Origin: Hofstenia miamia | Taxonomy: Eukaryota > Xenacoelomorpha > Acoela > Hofsteniidae | Assembly: GCA_900660155.1 (NCBI GenBank) | Contig: CABFPE010000054.1 | Span: 741,232 to 761,431 of the forward strand | Length of the DNA stretch: 20,200 bases | Reading direction: 5' to 3' | Shown here: positions 7,544 to 17,249 of the stretch, one piece after another | Numbering within the stretch: the first letter of the stretch is position 1 | Layout of the letters: every line of letters starts with the position of its first letter | The notes under the pieces: model-generated | The model's input: the letters and a program-made list of their open reading frames with translations, nothing else | Told to the model about the DNA's origin: nothing | Database searches by the model: none | Made by a program: the position numbers and the translations under genes

Positions 7544-7578
7544 GAAAGTACTTTCGGTACTTACTGTACCATCGTCAG
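7544..7578 (-). ncRNA. Hammerhead-like motif in the PLE 3' region
   Basis: On the minus strand ctgacga (7572-7578) fits the hammerhead core CUGANGA. It is followed by u, a perfect 5-bp hairpin ggtac-agtaa-gtacc (7556-7570), then GAAA (7552-7555) and a palindromic gtac before tttc. Hammerhead ribozymes with a very short stem III are known from Penelope-like elements, where they may work as dimers. Against activity, one unpaired U precedes stem II and I find only weak pairing for stem I. Best read as a degenerate copy. Confidence 0.4.
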
Positions 7579-7632
7579 TAAAAACGAAAATAATTTGTGG
7601 TAAAATTATGAATTTACAAATCATTAATTAAA

Positions 7633-9650
7633 CTAAAATAAGTGAAGAGTTTGATGACATTTTGTATTTAAATTAGGTTTCTCTTCCTTAATATAATTTG
7701 ATTCTGCGATCTTGGTGCATTTGTGTTTAATTAAAATATTAAAGTCAGATGTTGATGCTTTATGGATTTTTGAGTGCATATAATTTTCGGATTGTAAGTG
7801 TCCATAGAGATGTTCNCAATGTAGAAGCTGTCACACTTCTGACAATTATATTTATAAGCAATTGATGAAACCAAACGTTTTTGAATTGGATCTTTGTTAC
7901 GAATTAAATTTGATGTTTTTCCGAATTTAAAATTGGTATAATTCTTGATTTCCTTAGTTTTCTATTTAAATTATACATAGACGCGATTCGTGCGGTTTAA
8001 TAAAAGGTTTTTTCAAAAATATATTATTTTTGTGTTCTTGTGAATTGTATTTTAATGAAGAGGATGTTAGAGCTTCTTTTGATATTTCTTGCAATAATTT
8101 TTCAGGATACCCATTAGATCCTAGATTTTCAAATATTTTATCAAAAGCCTTTGTAAGTAAATTGTAGTTATATGATAGTAAAACATCTCTTCTAAACAAG
8201 TTTTTCGAAATTGAATATTTATATTTATTATCACAGTATGATTGAAATGGTATATATAATCCGGTGTTAGTAGATTTTCTAAAAGCAGATATTTCAAATC
8301 CCATTGATGTTTTCTTAAATGTTGCATCTAAAAAATTTATTGAATCTTCTTTTTATATTCACAAGTAAATTTAATTTCACTTAGTAGCGAACTAATATAA
8401 GAAAGAAACATTGATGCATGATCATCGCATTTCATCAAACAAAAAATATCATCAACATAACGTTTGTAATAAATTGGTGGTTTTCTTAAGCTTAGAAAAG
8501 TCTTTTCGATTAAATCCATTGCGAAATTCGTAAACGTTGAACCTAATGGAGAGCCCATCGCCATCCCATCATGTTGGTTATACACCTCATTTTCAAACAA
8601 AAAATAATTCTTTGATGAAGCTAGTAATAAAAGCTTTCGAAGTGTTTCATTAGTAAATGGAAAGGCTGATTCAGGTGTTAGCGATATTATATGGTCAATT
8701 GTTTTCTTAACTGAAATTGATGTAAATAAGCATTTTGCATCATAACTAACCATGTAAGAATGTATGTCGCATTCTTAAATTTTCATTAATAAATTGATTA
8801 GTATCAGTAAGAACAAATTCTTTAGGCATAAATGGCTTTAATTTTTCATCAAGCCACTCAGATAAGTTATAAACGTGTGCATTAACCATTGATAAAATAG
8901 GTCTATAAGGCGGAGATGTTGCATCTTTATGTATTTTACAAAGACCGTATAGTCTCGGTGGTTGAGAACTAGTGTTATGGAAGCAATTATAATACTCTTT
9001 GTCGATTTCTCCCGAAGTTTTCATTTGAAGTAGTGTTTTATTAAATTTATCGTCTTGAGATTGAAATATCGAAGTTGTAGTTTTCTGCTTATTTAGCAAA
9101 ATCTTTTTGAATTTTGTATCAACATCTAAGATTTTCTTCATTTCTGCAATATATCTGTTTATTATCCCATTGCATTTATCAAATTTTGATATGTAAATAC
9201 TTTTATCTTTGTCTAGATCTTTAATTAAATTTTTTAGTTTTAATAATTTAAAGTGAAAAATGAAATTTTTTGTTTATGTAATTATTAAATATTGATTTCA
9301 CTTTGAATTTCAGTTCGTCATATTCAATTTCACTAGGTTTTTCTGATTTCAACAATTGTGAAAACATAAACTCTGTCTCAATTTTGGCTAAGTTTTAATC
9401 AATCTTTTTTGGCCATGACATTTTCATTCCTAAAGCTAAAGCCATGTCTTCTTCTTTAGTGAGAATTCGATCAGATAAATTAATTACCGTACTATTTAAT
9501 GTAAATACATTCTTTAATGCGGTAATTTTCTTTTTTTGGCGTAATTTGGTTTTTTCCATCATAGGATTCACATGCACTTTAAAAAATATTTTGCGTGATC
9601 CTTTGTTAAGGTTGATATTCGTAAATCATATAAATCCTTAAGATTTCCAA
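7633..9650 (-). pseudogene. PLE polyprotein: N-terminal region, reverse transcriptase, GIY-YIG remnant, with frameshifts
   Basis: Segments run from high to low coordinates. About 9650-9395, over two frames, gives KDHAKYFLKCM and then INLSDRILTKEEDMALALGM, the conserved PLE N-terminal block. About 9240-8746 gives SKFDKCNGI (9166-9180), YGLCKIHK and YRPILS. 8753-8337 gives motif A (YDAKCLFTSIS), motif B (QHDGMAMGSPLGS) and motif C (RYVDD, 8448-8462). About 8345-7966, after a frameshift, gives INFLDATFKKT and AFRKSTNTGLY. About 7945-7633 gives KDPIQKRLVSSIAYKYNC, CDSFYI and EHLYGHLQ. The CxxC-FYI part opens a GIY-YIG nuclease, but the usual dozen residues before EH are missing at an N (7816). 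At least four frame changes make it non-functional. The reverse-transcriptase catalytic aspartates remain: the motif A Asp and YVDD. The family copies itself by target-primed reverse transcription. Confidence 0.9.
7816..7816. other. Unresolved base inside the GIY-YIG remnant
   Basis: The N falls between codons for YI(G) and EH. The family normally has about ten more residues here, including a catalytic Arg. A small gap collapsed to one N is likely. Confidence 0.55.
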
Positions 9651-9655
9651 CTTTT

Positions 9656-9669
9656 ATATATATATATAC
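9656..9669. repeat. Short (TA)n tract
   Basis: About 14 bp of TA dinucleotides between the PLE 5' part and the possible hAT-like element at 9673. Confidence 0.85.
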
Positions 9670-9672
9670 ATG

Positions 9673-9976
9673 TTAGAACTGTGCCGTGCCGTTCTTGTGT
9701 CGACCTTAATATACGTATAAAACATGTGTGTTATTTTGATTCTCTAAATCTAGTAATTTGCTTATTAAATTCACGTAAAGTTTTGTCTCTACAAATATTT
9801 GTATTGAAAATATTTGTGGCTAAATCATTTCCTTCATTGGATTTAATCTAAGATGCGTTCTTCATTCATCGAAAAATTTATAGACTTTTGTACCGTGCCA
9901 GACTCATGCTTGATTGTTTCTAAATTTCGTACCGTGTCATGCTCGTGCCGAAAAATCAAGGCACGGTTGCAACACT
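9673..9976. mobile_element. Possible short hAT-like non-autonomous element
   Basis: The right end, read inward, is agtgttgcaaccgtgccttg, very close to the CAGTGTTGCAA start typical of many hAT transposons. The left end (ttagaactgtgccgtgcc at 9673) resembles it more loosely. Variants of gtaccgtgcc recur near 9683, 9892 and 9930, and cgtgcc/ggcacg (9944-9949, 9960-9965) forms a hairpin. Both flanks are TA tracts, so an 8-bp target duplication cannot be judged. No coding region is present. Confidence 0.35.
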
Positions 9977-10002
9977 ATATATATATATATATATATATAT
10001 AT
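9977..10002. repeat. (TA)n microsatellite
   Basis: About 26 bp of TA directly after the putative hAT-like right end at 9976. Confidence 0.9.
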
Positions 10003-10531
10003 GTAACTTTAATTTAAAATTTCTGTGTTTCAAACTTAATGTATCACATTTTTGTTTTAGTACAAATGTATAGTATATAATGTTTAAATTAAAAAAAAAA
10101 TAAGCTTTTCATACATTTATTACTGTCAAAAAACAACATAACAGCAAGTTTTATGCTTTTCTCATAGAATAAATTATGTGTGACTTCTTAACTCATAACA
10201 CACAACATTCTTTTCGGAATATTTTACCTAGTAAAAGTGTCTTAATGTAAGAAATTTCTTCTCAAAAGTGACCGTTGTCTAGGACACTTATTTCGATAAC
10301 ATTTTATTGCAATTTCTATCCTCTAGGGAAGACATATGTATAGCAATCACATCATCTACAAAGGATATGGAGTAGATGTGAATTCATTAGTAAGAAAGAA
10401 ATTTTCGTGAAAATCATATTTAGCTTAGTAGCAATATCGAACTAATGTAAATTTTTACAAATAGTGACATATGTAATTATTATTTAAGGGTTGAATGCTA
10501 ATCGGAAACTCAAAAAGTTAATATTTTTGAT
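10003..10531. other. AT-rich spacer, nothing recognised
   Basis: No open frame of note on either strand, no inverted repeats seen. Confidence 0.6.
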
Positions 10532-10539
10532 ATTTTTGG

Positions 10540-11209
10540 CAGTGTTGCAAATAGGTAAATCTTACTGACCCACGACTGACAGTGATGCACCTTCCATTGA
10601 CCCAAAACCCACACAGTGCTGACCCATTATAATGCAAAATTATAGTGCTACAAAGTATGAAAAAAATTGTCAACAAATCAAATCAGTTTTATATGCGTGC
10701 ACAAGAACAGAAAGAGCCTCCACAGTCTCATTCACAAGTTGGTTTCTTGAAGGCATGACTTTGCGATTTAAGGTAGAAAAATGCATTTCTAACTCTACAC
10801 ATGCTGCTTGAATGACCAATATCTGGCGTTCAATAGCTGAAAGTATTGGAAACTCGAATCGCTTTTGATACCAAAACATTAAAGGATCAAACAGATATTG
10901 ATTTTCTTCAAAAATTTAATCATCAAAATTAACATATTACCTAATTTCAGTTTTGAATTTTTTCTTGTGTTTATCGTACGAAAGTATTGTATAGCTTGGC
11001 TTAGTGTTGAAAGTGCATGCTAAAAACTAGCAAAGGGATCCATTTTGGGCATTTTCTTTTGCAGAATATGTTGCGTGGCCTGCGCTTTCCATATTATCAA
11101 TTATTTATAAAAAAATGCTGTCCGTATTACAAATGGGTGAACACTATGGACCCACGACTCACTCTGACCCATGTAAAAAGGAGGCCCACGTGGTTCTCTT
11201 GCAACTCTG
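10540..11209 (-). mobile_element. hAT-family deletion derivative with exact 8-bp target duplication
   Basis: The left end is CAGTGTTGCAA (10540-10550). The right end is TTGCAACTCTG (11199-11209), an inverted match at 10 of 11 positions. ATTTTTGG directly precedes the element (10532-10539) and directly follows it (11210-11217), an 8-bp duplication as made by hAT transposases. The word gacccacgact occurs inside both ends (near 10567 and 11150) as a subterminal repeat. At 670 bp it is far below autonomous hAT size and keeps only a transposase C-terminal remnant. Confidence 0.92.
10670..10909 (-). pseudogene. hAT transposase C-terminal dimerisation-domain remnant
   Basis: The minus-strand frame is open from about 10909 to 10670. 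Before the Met at 10879 it reads FEENQYLFDPL. It then follows the C-terminal hAT dimerisation pattern: a Trp-containing start (MFWYQKRFEFPILSAI), then VELEMHFSTLNRKVMPSRNQ in place of the usual SER-FS-G-R block, and a final ETVEALSVLVHAYK helix. In intact proteins this region completes the RNase H-like core and mediates dimer formation. The catalytic N-terminal two thirds and the BED finger are absent. The fragment sits between the two TIRs in the orientation expected for a transposase reduced by internal deletion. Confidence 0.82.
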
Positions 11210-11217
11210 ATTTTTGG

Positions 11218-13200
11218 TAGTTTCCCTCTTTATTTGCATAACAGAATATTGAAAATATCAAATCCTTACTAAATCTTCATTATAAAGCTTCCTCGGAGGA
11301 AGACCGTGGTTGAAAAGGGTTACATAGTAAACTGTGTAGTCCTAATTTATTCCGTTCAGTCCGTGAAAAAGCGGACGATTTCCAGCTCTGACATGCAGTC
11401 CTCGCAAGATTGTTTCCAATGTTGATCCGTGAAGCCGTGATAAAACACAAACTTTTTAGTCTATCTTGGATACACAGTATGTAAAAAAACAGTATAAATT
11501 CTTGGAATGAAAATGAAGGGCACCTACTTTTGTAATATGTTAATCCTACGGATTATTGTCCTGGAATCGGATACATTCGATCTGCTTGTGTTTGACTCGA
11601 GATTTCTACTAGTGTTCAATGGAATGACAGAATGAGTTTGTTAACAATGCGTTATGATACCATAATTATTTTCGTCTAGTTTTGTATCATAGTGATTTCT
11701 ACATGGACAATGTTAAAATTCTGTAACATCGATAATATGATGAAAACCAACTAATTGTATTCTTGATTTGTTTGCATACTTATAGTTTATCAATAGCTTG
11801 TTTGCATAGCTCTGTTTCTGTCATTATTTCTACAATTGAATATAAGTTATCTGATCTTATTTTATACTATCTTCTTGAGGTTATCCCCAGTTTTATTTAT
11901 CCAATAATGTAATTGTGCCTTTAATTAACACTGATTATCTTTTTATGTCAACACTCGGAATAGTAATATACAGAAATATTTCATTCATTATATTTTTAAA
12001 TTACTTGTATGAAAATCGAACTTGTGATTATTCCATAAACATTGGAATGAATAATCATATTGACAATTTTAAGTTATTGTATTCTTTATCTAAATATGAA
12101 CCATCACTCATATATATTTAAGTCTAAAGACATCTCTTAGTAATTCGTATATATATGTATTTGCTCAAAAACACTTTGCACTATTATTTATATTAGAAAT
12201 ATGCTAAAAATTATTAAGTATGATGTACATGCATTTCTTAACCAGTGAAGCATTGTTTTCAACAAAAACATAAAGCATTAAATTATTAATAAAAATACAA
12301 ATTGTAAATACTTCACTATAACAAATCAACATAATAATTATTGTATTTTGAATTTTTAGTTATCAAAACATTTAATAATCCTTTAGAATGTCTTTAGTGA
12401 CATGGATATAATGACTTCCAGTAGCACCTTGTTAGTTCTAAATTACAAGATGTAAATGGATTCTATGCGCTAAGATTTGTATATGGGGGACTAGAGTTTA
12501 AGAAGGCATACGGTATAAATTTTAGATTTGAAAATGACTATAATTAGAGGAATGTAGAGTCGAAGTGAAGCATTTATTAAAATATGTGACGCGAAGACAT
12601 TGGCATTGTCGGCTTACAAAGTCATTCCATCAATTTTATGCACAATTTATAAAGATACTTTTCCAATGCTACATCTCAATTATTGGTAAAAATAGTTTAT
12701 GAATATAGTTCCTTTTCCATGAGAATATTTTCATGTCCCATCCAATTGCATAACAATTTATGCCCTTCCCATCTCAGGCAATGAGATCCCCATTATCAAT
12801 ATGGAATACAGTATAAATGATTAACTTGATGAAAGTTTTCGGTATAGTTTCTACTAAATAAGACAAAATGTACAAAGAGACATGCAAAACGACAAAATGT
12901 ATGGAAATCTGTGAAGCTTACTAGTGCCCATAGCCAACAAGAAATGCAGGTTATTTGTCAATTTTAAGATTAGTTGAGAACACCAGGTGGAACATTTATG
13001 ATACTCTTACTACTTAATCATCAACCTCAAGATGGAATCCAAAGCTACTGATCGACAATTCAGTGTTTTACTGAAACCTGATTTTGAGCAAGAGTAGAAC
13101 TGCAAAGGTATTACATTCGAAGTATATTAAAATAATAGAAGCTCTTCAAGCTTTGATAATGCTAATGAAAATCATTGAACGCGGCCTGAAATTCTGCTAA
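11218..13200. other. Long AT-rich spacer, no gene recognised
   Basis: Nearly 2 kb without a coding segment I can identify. The longest open frame (68 codons near 11915-12121) reads as low-complexity. No transposon ends or RNA genes were seen. Introns or regulatory DNA of a distant gene cannot be excluded. Confidence 0.55.
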
Positions 13201-13204
13201 TGCT

Positions 13205-13231
13205 TATATATACATATATATATATATATAT
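13205..13231. repeat. (TA)n microsatellite beside a Tc1-like end
   Basis: A TA tract with one ca interruption, ending at the TA that abuts cagtcattgtcaaaaatatt. Confidence 0.88.
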
Positions 13232-13426
13232 ACAGTCATTGTCAAAAATATTCGGTAACTTAAAAACAATGTTGATTGCAAGAACTAGTAAATAAAGTTT
13301 AGCAACATTTAGTTATGCTACAATAGGTTATTGTTTTACTAAATTTTTTATCACAAAAGAATAAAAAATCACAAATCAGTACTATTTTTTAGGAAATTAG
13401 TTAATTTTTATGGTCAAAAATATTCG
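13231..13426 (+). mobile_element. Left end of a Tc1-like transposon with IR/DR organisation
   Basis: After TA at 13231-13232 comes cagtcattgtcaaaaatatt, the usual start of Tc1-like elements. The inner word (attgtcaaaaatattcgg, 13238-13255) returns as atggtcaaaaatattcga at 13410-13426 in the same orientation about 172 bp inside. Two spaced direct repeats within one inverted-repeat arm are the IR/DR layout of Tc1-like transposons, where both repeats bind transposase. I find no transposase and no opposite end up to 13660, so this is an isolated arm. Confidence 0.65.
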
Positions 13427-13619
13427 ATCAAAATATTAAAATACAATTATTTCATATATTTACATATGATCAAACCCAATCTCTTAAAAAGTTTTTCATA
13501 TTAAATTTTTACATTTTGATAAGAAATATCAAAAATGAAGAATGCATTGACTATATGCTTAAAACAAAAAAAGTTTACCACAAGAACCGCTTTCGCTTTG
13601 CACATTTCAGATTCGCTAT

Positions 13620-13664
13620 AAATATATATATATATATATATATGCATACATATGTATATATATT
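13620..13664. repeat. Compound (TA)n / tatatgcatacatatg microsatellite
   Basis: TA tract, then gcatacatatgtatatatat. No transposon terminus found beside it. Confidence 0.85.
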
Positions 13665-15660
13665 GCGGCGGTTCCCAACATAATCTAGAAGTTTTTGGTA
13701 ATTACAAGATCTTAAAAAGAATGATTTTTTTGTCAATTATCATGTGCAAATTTAATAAATAAAGACCTTTACAATAACAAAAGTTATTTAACCTGCTACG
13801 AAAAGATGAAATTATTAATAAATGAACAGCACTTAGTAAATGCTTCCGGATATCTAACTGTGAATTCAGAAATAAAAATGAGAAAAGCTGTAGCGCAGCG
13901 TAGTAAAAATTGAATAAATGAATTTTTATGATAAAGTTTCATATTTGTTTGTTAGCTTTTTGATTTATTAATCGATTTTTAGAGAATGCCTACGCATTTT
14001 TGACGTTGTTGAATGAATTGTGTTTTAGCTAGTCAGTATTGGAGTTATACAAGATATTCGATAAAAATTTTAAATTTCTATTACCTTTGCAAAATCGGCA
14101 GTATCATTGACTTAGAAAATTTGAGAAAGGTCTTACAAATAAAAATTCCTTTTTAGATTTTTAAACAAACTTTTAGAATTTGCAAAGACATGTTTATCTT
14201 TAATTAATAATTAATCTACGAAATGAATTCCCTTAAATGGGATACTTGAATTGTATTTACAAAAATATGGTAAAAATTCAGGTAATATGAAACTACAGAC
14301 TAAAATATAGTTACATACCAGGTAAAACTAATTGCTTTGGCAGAGGTGATTCTAAAATATTCATTGGAAAATGAATACAACATTGAACAAATTTACCTGG
14401 TCTTTTTATTCTTAATAGGAATGGCACATGAGACCTTTCTGAACTTTGATTTCGAAGTGTCTAAACATAAATCAGTTTGAAAGCAATACTAAAATTTATA
14501 GATATTAAATGATAGATCAGTGTAGATTCGCGTTTAGTTGTATGTTACCTAAGCACTCGGGAACTACTTTGTGAAATTTTATGAAATTTTCAGAGAATCC
14601 CAACAATAAACAAATTTGAAATAATAAGGAGCAATTTGCAACAATGCATAAAAAGCCACCTTAAAAACTAAAACAGAAAATTTTGGGGATATACACATTT
14701 TATTCTATCTGACCATTATTCACAAAATTAATCCTCTCGCAAAATGATCCATAATAATAAATTAAATTTTCCACTTCTAACTGATTCATATTGTATACAA
14801 TATATTCAACGAGCTGTATACTGACTGATGCATTTGGCCTAATAGAATATAGCATGTTTTTACACAAGTAATAAAAGTTTTCAATCACATATAAATCAAA
14901 TTTTATACTTGTAAGGTGGTGGGAAAATTACAATGCATTCCCTACACACAGATATTGTACGATCTCATCACAATGATGGAATCTTACATTATTCAAAACC
15001 AAAACAGGATCATCAGTCATTCATTGCTCTAAGTTCTATTTATTTTACAAGTATTTTAAAAAAGTTGCTTTTTATGTATTGTTGCAAACCAGCTTATTAT
15101 TGTTGGGATTCTTTGTAGCATGGCATCTCTAAGCAAGCGAATCAGAGCATTTAGTTTTATTTGTTTCAAAAACACAAGATTGTCTACAATGTAAAGAAAA
15201 TTATTTAATTGAGGCTACCTAAAAGGACTTAGGTCAAAATAACCAAGCATCACATAAATTATGTGTAAACACTGGCTGATTTTCCTTATAGTGCAGACTA
15301 TTGCTAATTGATATCAACAAATTTTTTTTGCTAATATATTAATTTTAAGGAAATCCATTTATCTTACGGAACTCATGAGTGTAAATGACGTACTCCTTAA
15401 TTAATAATAATCCAGTGCATTGTTGATTCTGCTGCTTTAGACTTTTATGTTTATACACATTTACCCTAAATTTTTGCATGCTTCCAAATACCGTCGATTC
15501 ATTGTTACAAGAGAATATTTCAATATTATGGCTAGCCATAATCAACCAGTCAATTATTTGCTAAGTAGAAAAGTTAAAAACTCAAACTACAGACTCGCTT
15601 GGTAATGTTTTAAACTCCACTTAGTTGATTACAAATGAAATTTATGCAAACCGCCAAAAA
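13665..15660. other. AT-rich spacer, no gene recognised
   Basis: Short open frames (62 codons minus at 14700-14888, 61 codons plus at 14933-15118, 66 codons minus at 15345-15545) give no familiar domain, signal or repeat and are about the length expected by chance. No element ends detected. Confidence 0.55.
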
Positions 15661-15663
15661 ATA

Positions 15664-15690
15664 ATATATATGAATATATATATATATATA
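15664..15690. repeat. (TA)n microsatellite
   Basis: TA tract with one gaa interruption, immediately before a GC-richer segment at 15700. Confidence 0.88.
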
Positions 15691-15699
15691 GGAAAATAA

Positions 15700-15960
15700 T
15701 AGTAAACTGGGGCTAGGCCACCCCATTGAACCTGCAATGGACCTAACCCGAAACGGGTCAGACCATTTCCGCTGATTCTATAATTTGTTGGACCTGAGCT
15801 GGGCTTGGGCATAGCATTGAATTTAATAGCTTAATATATGTTATGTAGTGCTATAAATTTTAGGTTGAGCTGGTTGGGTCAAAATAATATGATTTACGAT
15901 ATATAAAAGGGTTGAGTCAATATATTATTTGCAAATAGAAATGGCATGGTTTGAAAACAG
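15700..15960. repeat. Unidentified GC-richer repeat-like segment
   Basis: Contains many GGCC, GACC and GGGTC words (ggggctaggccacccc near 15709, gacctaacccgaaacgggtc near 15750, gctggttgggtcaaa near 15871). It differs from its AT-rich surroundings and lies just downstream, on the minus strand, of the LINE relic. It may be the LINE 3' end or a separate insertion. No clear inverted repeats or coding. Confidence 0.3.
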
Positions 15961-15963
15961 TTA

Positions 15964-16520
15964 TTAGGAAGGTCGCTTATGAAAGCCAAAAATAATTAGA
16001 GGGTCAAGCACTGAATCGTGTGGTACAGCACTTGTCAATAAGTTCTATTGTGATTGCAATTTACATATCACTACTGTCTGATATCTATTATGCAAATATG
16101 ATGATAGCAGTTGCATTAGGTCACTTTCAGTGCTAAACTCTTGTAATTTATGCAAAGGCAAATGATGCTTAACGGAATTAAAACCCTTTCCGAAATCCAG
16201 ATATTAAACAGTATGATTAGTGGAGTCGACATGGAAATATATGTAGTTTTGAAAATTAAGAGTTGAGTAACTGTGGATCATTTTCCTCTAATTCCAAATT
16301 GTGAGTCAGGCAAATTATGACAAATTATTTAACAAAGGATATCAAATAACAAACGTTCAAACACTAAGGAGATCCTTGATAGCAAAGCAATTGGCCGATA
16401 ATTAGAACAGCTTTTTTTGATCCAAATTTTTTAATTGGACAGGTATTAGGAAATTTGCAACATTGAGGATAAATGCATGTACAAAAAATATGATTAAATA
16501 ATCTAGCAACACAAGGTGTT
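15964..16520 (-). pseudogene. Non-LTR retrotransposon (LINE) reverse-transcriptase relic
   Basis: Read on the minus strand over three frames, the core of a jockey/CR1-like reverse transcriptase is visible in order: LFNHIFCTCIYPQCCKF, then CPIKKFGSKK (16490s down to about 16420); NYRPIALLSRISLVFERLL (from 16403); QFGIRGK-stop-STVTQLL (near 16280); a stop, then YLDFGKGFNSVKHHLPLHKL (from 16203), with the first catalytic Asp; SSYLHNRYQTVVI; and VPHDSVLDPLIIF with a stop at 15964-15966. In the last 80 codons the frame holds, apart from one TAG. The FADD box expected next is not found. Substitutions (PHDSVLDP for the usual PQGSVLGP) and stops show long decay. Because of the frameshifts no long open frame exists. 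The element's 5' part, including any endonuclease, is not recognised beyond 16520. Confidence 0.82.
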
Positions 16521-16578
16521 AAGATAGTGGTATAGCTGTTAAGATTAACTTATTTTGCTTGAATAATGTTTTTTATTT

Positions 16579-16613
16579 ATATATATATATATGTGTGTGT
16601 ACATATATATATT
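16579..16613. repeat. Compound (TA)n(TG)n microsatellite
   Basis: TA tract, gtgtgtgtac, then a second TA tract. Open frames crossing it (87 codons minus, 16545-16808) owe part of their length to it. Confidence 0.88.
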
Positions 16614-16619
16614 ATACGA

Positions 16620-17114
16620 ACTTGTATAAAAGATCAGCTCATAATATATTTTCATGCAGATTGTCATCTCCGTCACATTATTGTGTATCATAGTTTTACC
16701 GCAGAGTCCAATAATATTCGTTAGAATATTTACAGTTTTTGAGCTTTGAATTTTCATGTAATTTACGAATGTAGGTCTTTTCTTAAATTGTTTCTCATTG
16801 AAATACATGCTTTTCTATACAAAATAATCTTTTTACTTTGATTTGTCGAAGCTATGGAAAGATTGGAAATCGTTTGAGACTGAACTTTCTCCATAAATCT
16901 AAATGTTCTTATTTCAAAGTCAAACACAATTATGTCCAAAACTCTATATCTAAATATCAGCATTGAATCAAGATTTCTTCTGAGACTTACATTCATATTT
17001 AATGCTTACTGTAAGACAGTTGATTTTTTGGCACATTAGCTTAAAAATACAAGAGCTTTCCTTAAATGTCTCTCCTGAGAAATTCCAATTTTGGACTTAA
17101 GTTCTTTTTCTGTA
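16620..17114. other. AT-rich spacer, two unrecognised short frames
   Basis: Minus-strand frames of 87 and 77 codons overlap near 16763-16808. Neither has a familiar motif, and codon use is not distinct from spacer. Coding cannot be shown. Confidence 0.5.
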
Positions 17115-17245
17115 AGGGTGCAAGTGGGGACAGTTCTTCCCCTAAATTGTTTAATTAAAATAGTAAAAGTGCTATTAATTAGCCAATGTGCTGGGTAATA
17201 AATGTAACTTGCCCCCTAACCAAAATTTGTCCCGCCGCCACTGGA
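17115..17245 (-). repeat. GC-richer patch resembling those at 2806 and 3283
   Basis: Read on the minus strand it contains agtggcggcgggac and gggggcaagttac. The pair ggcggc followed by ggggcaagt is shared with about 3305-3345. Probably a fragment of an old dispersed repeat; the family is not identified. Confidence 0.35.
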
Positions 17246-17249
17246 TTTT

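Larger units (their letters stand above)
7512..9650 (-). mobile_element. Penelope-like retroelement (PLE), degenerate
   Basis: The minus strand carries reverse-transcriptase blocks followed by a GIY-YIG endonuclease remnant in the order typical of Penelope-like elements, then a 3' non-coding part with a hammerhead-like motif ending near the TA tract at 7510-7518. The 5' boundary is not exact; coding similarity fades by about 9650, just before the TA run at 9656. No long terminal repeats are visible. Confidence 0.88.

Noticed and set aside
11017..11220. 67-codon plus-strand frame
   Set aside because: Lies across the right end of the hAT derivative; only a by-product of its subterminal repeats.
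11340..11450. Possible structured RNA around cgtgaaaaagcggacg and gatccgtgaagccgtg
   Set aside because: No consistent stem or known tRNA-like boxes could be built by eye.
14700..15118. Two short frames around 14.7-15.1 kb
   Set aside because: No recognisable domain, signal or repeat; lengths are near chance expectation.
16545..16996. Two overlapping minus-strand frames of 87 and 77 codons
   Set aside because: One ends in a TA/TG microsatellite; no motif seen. Possible relics but not supportable.
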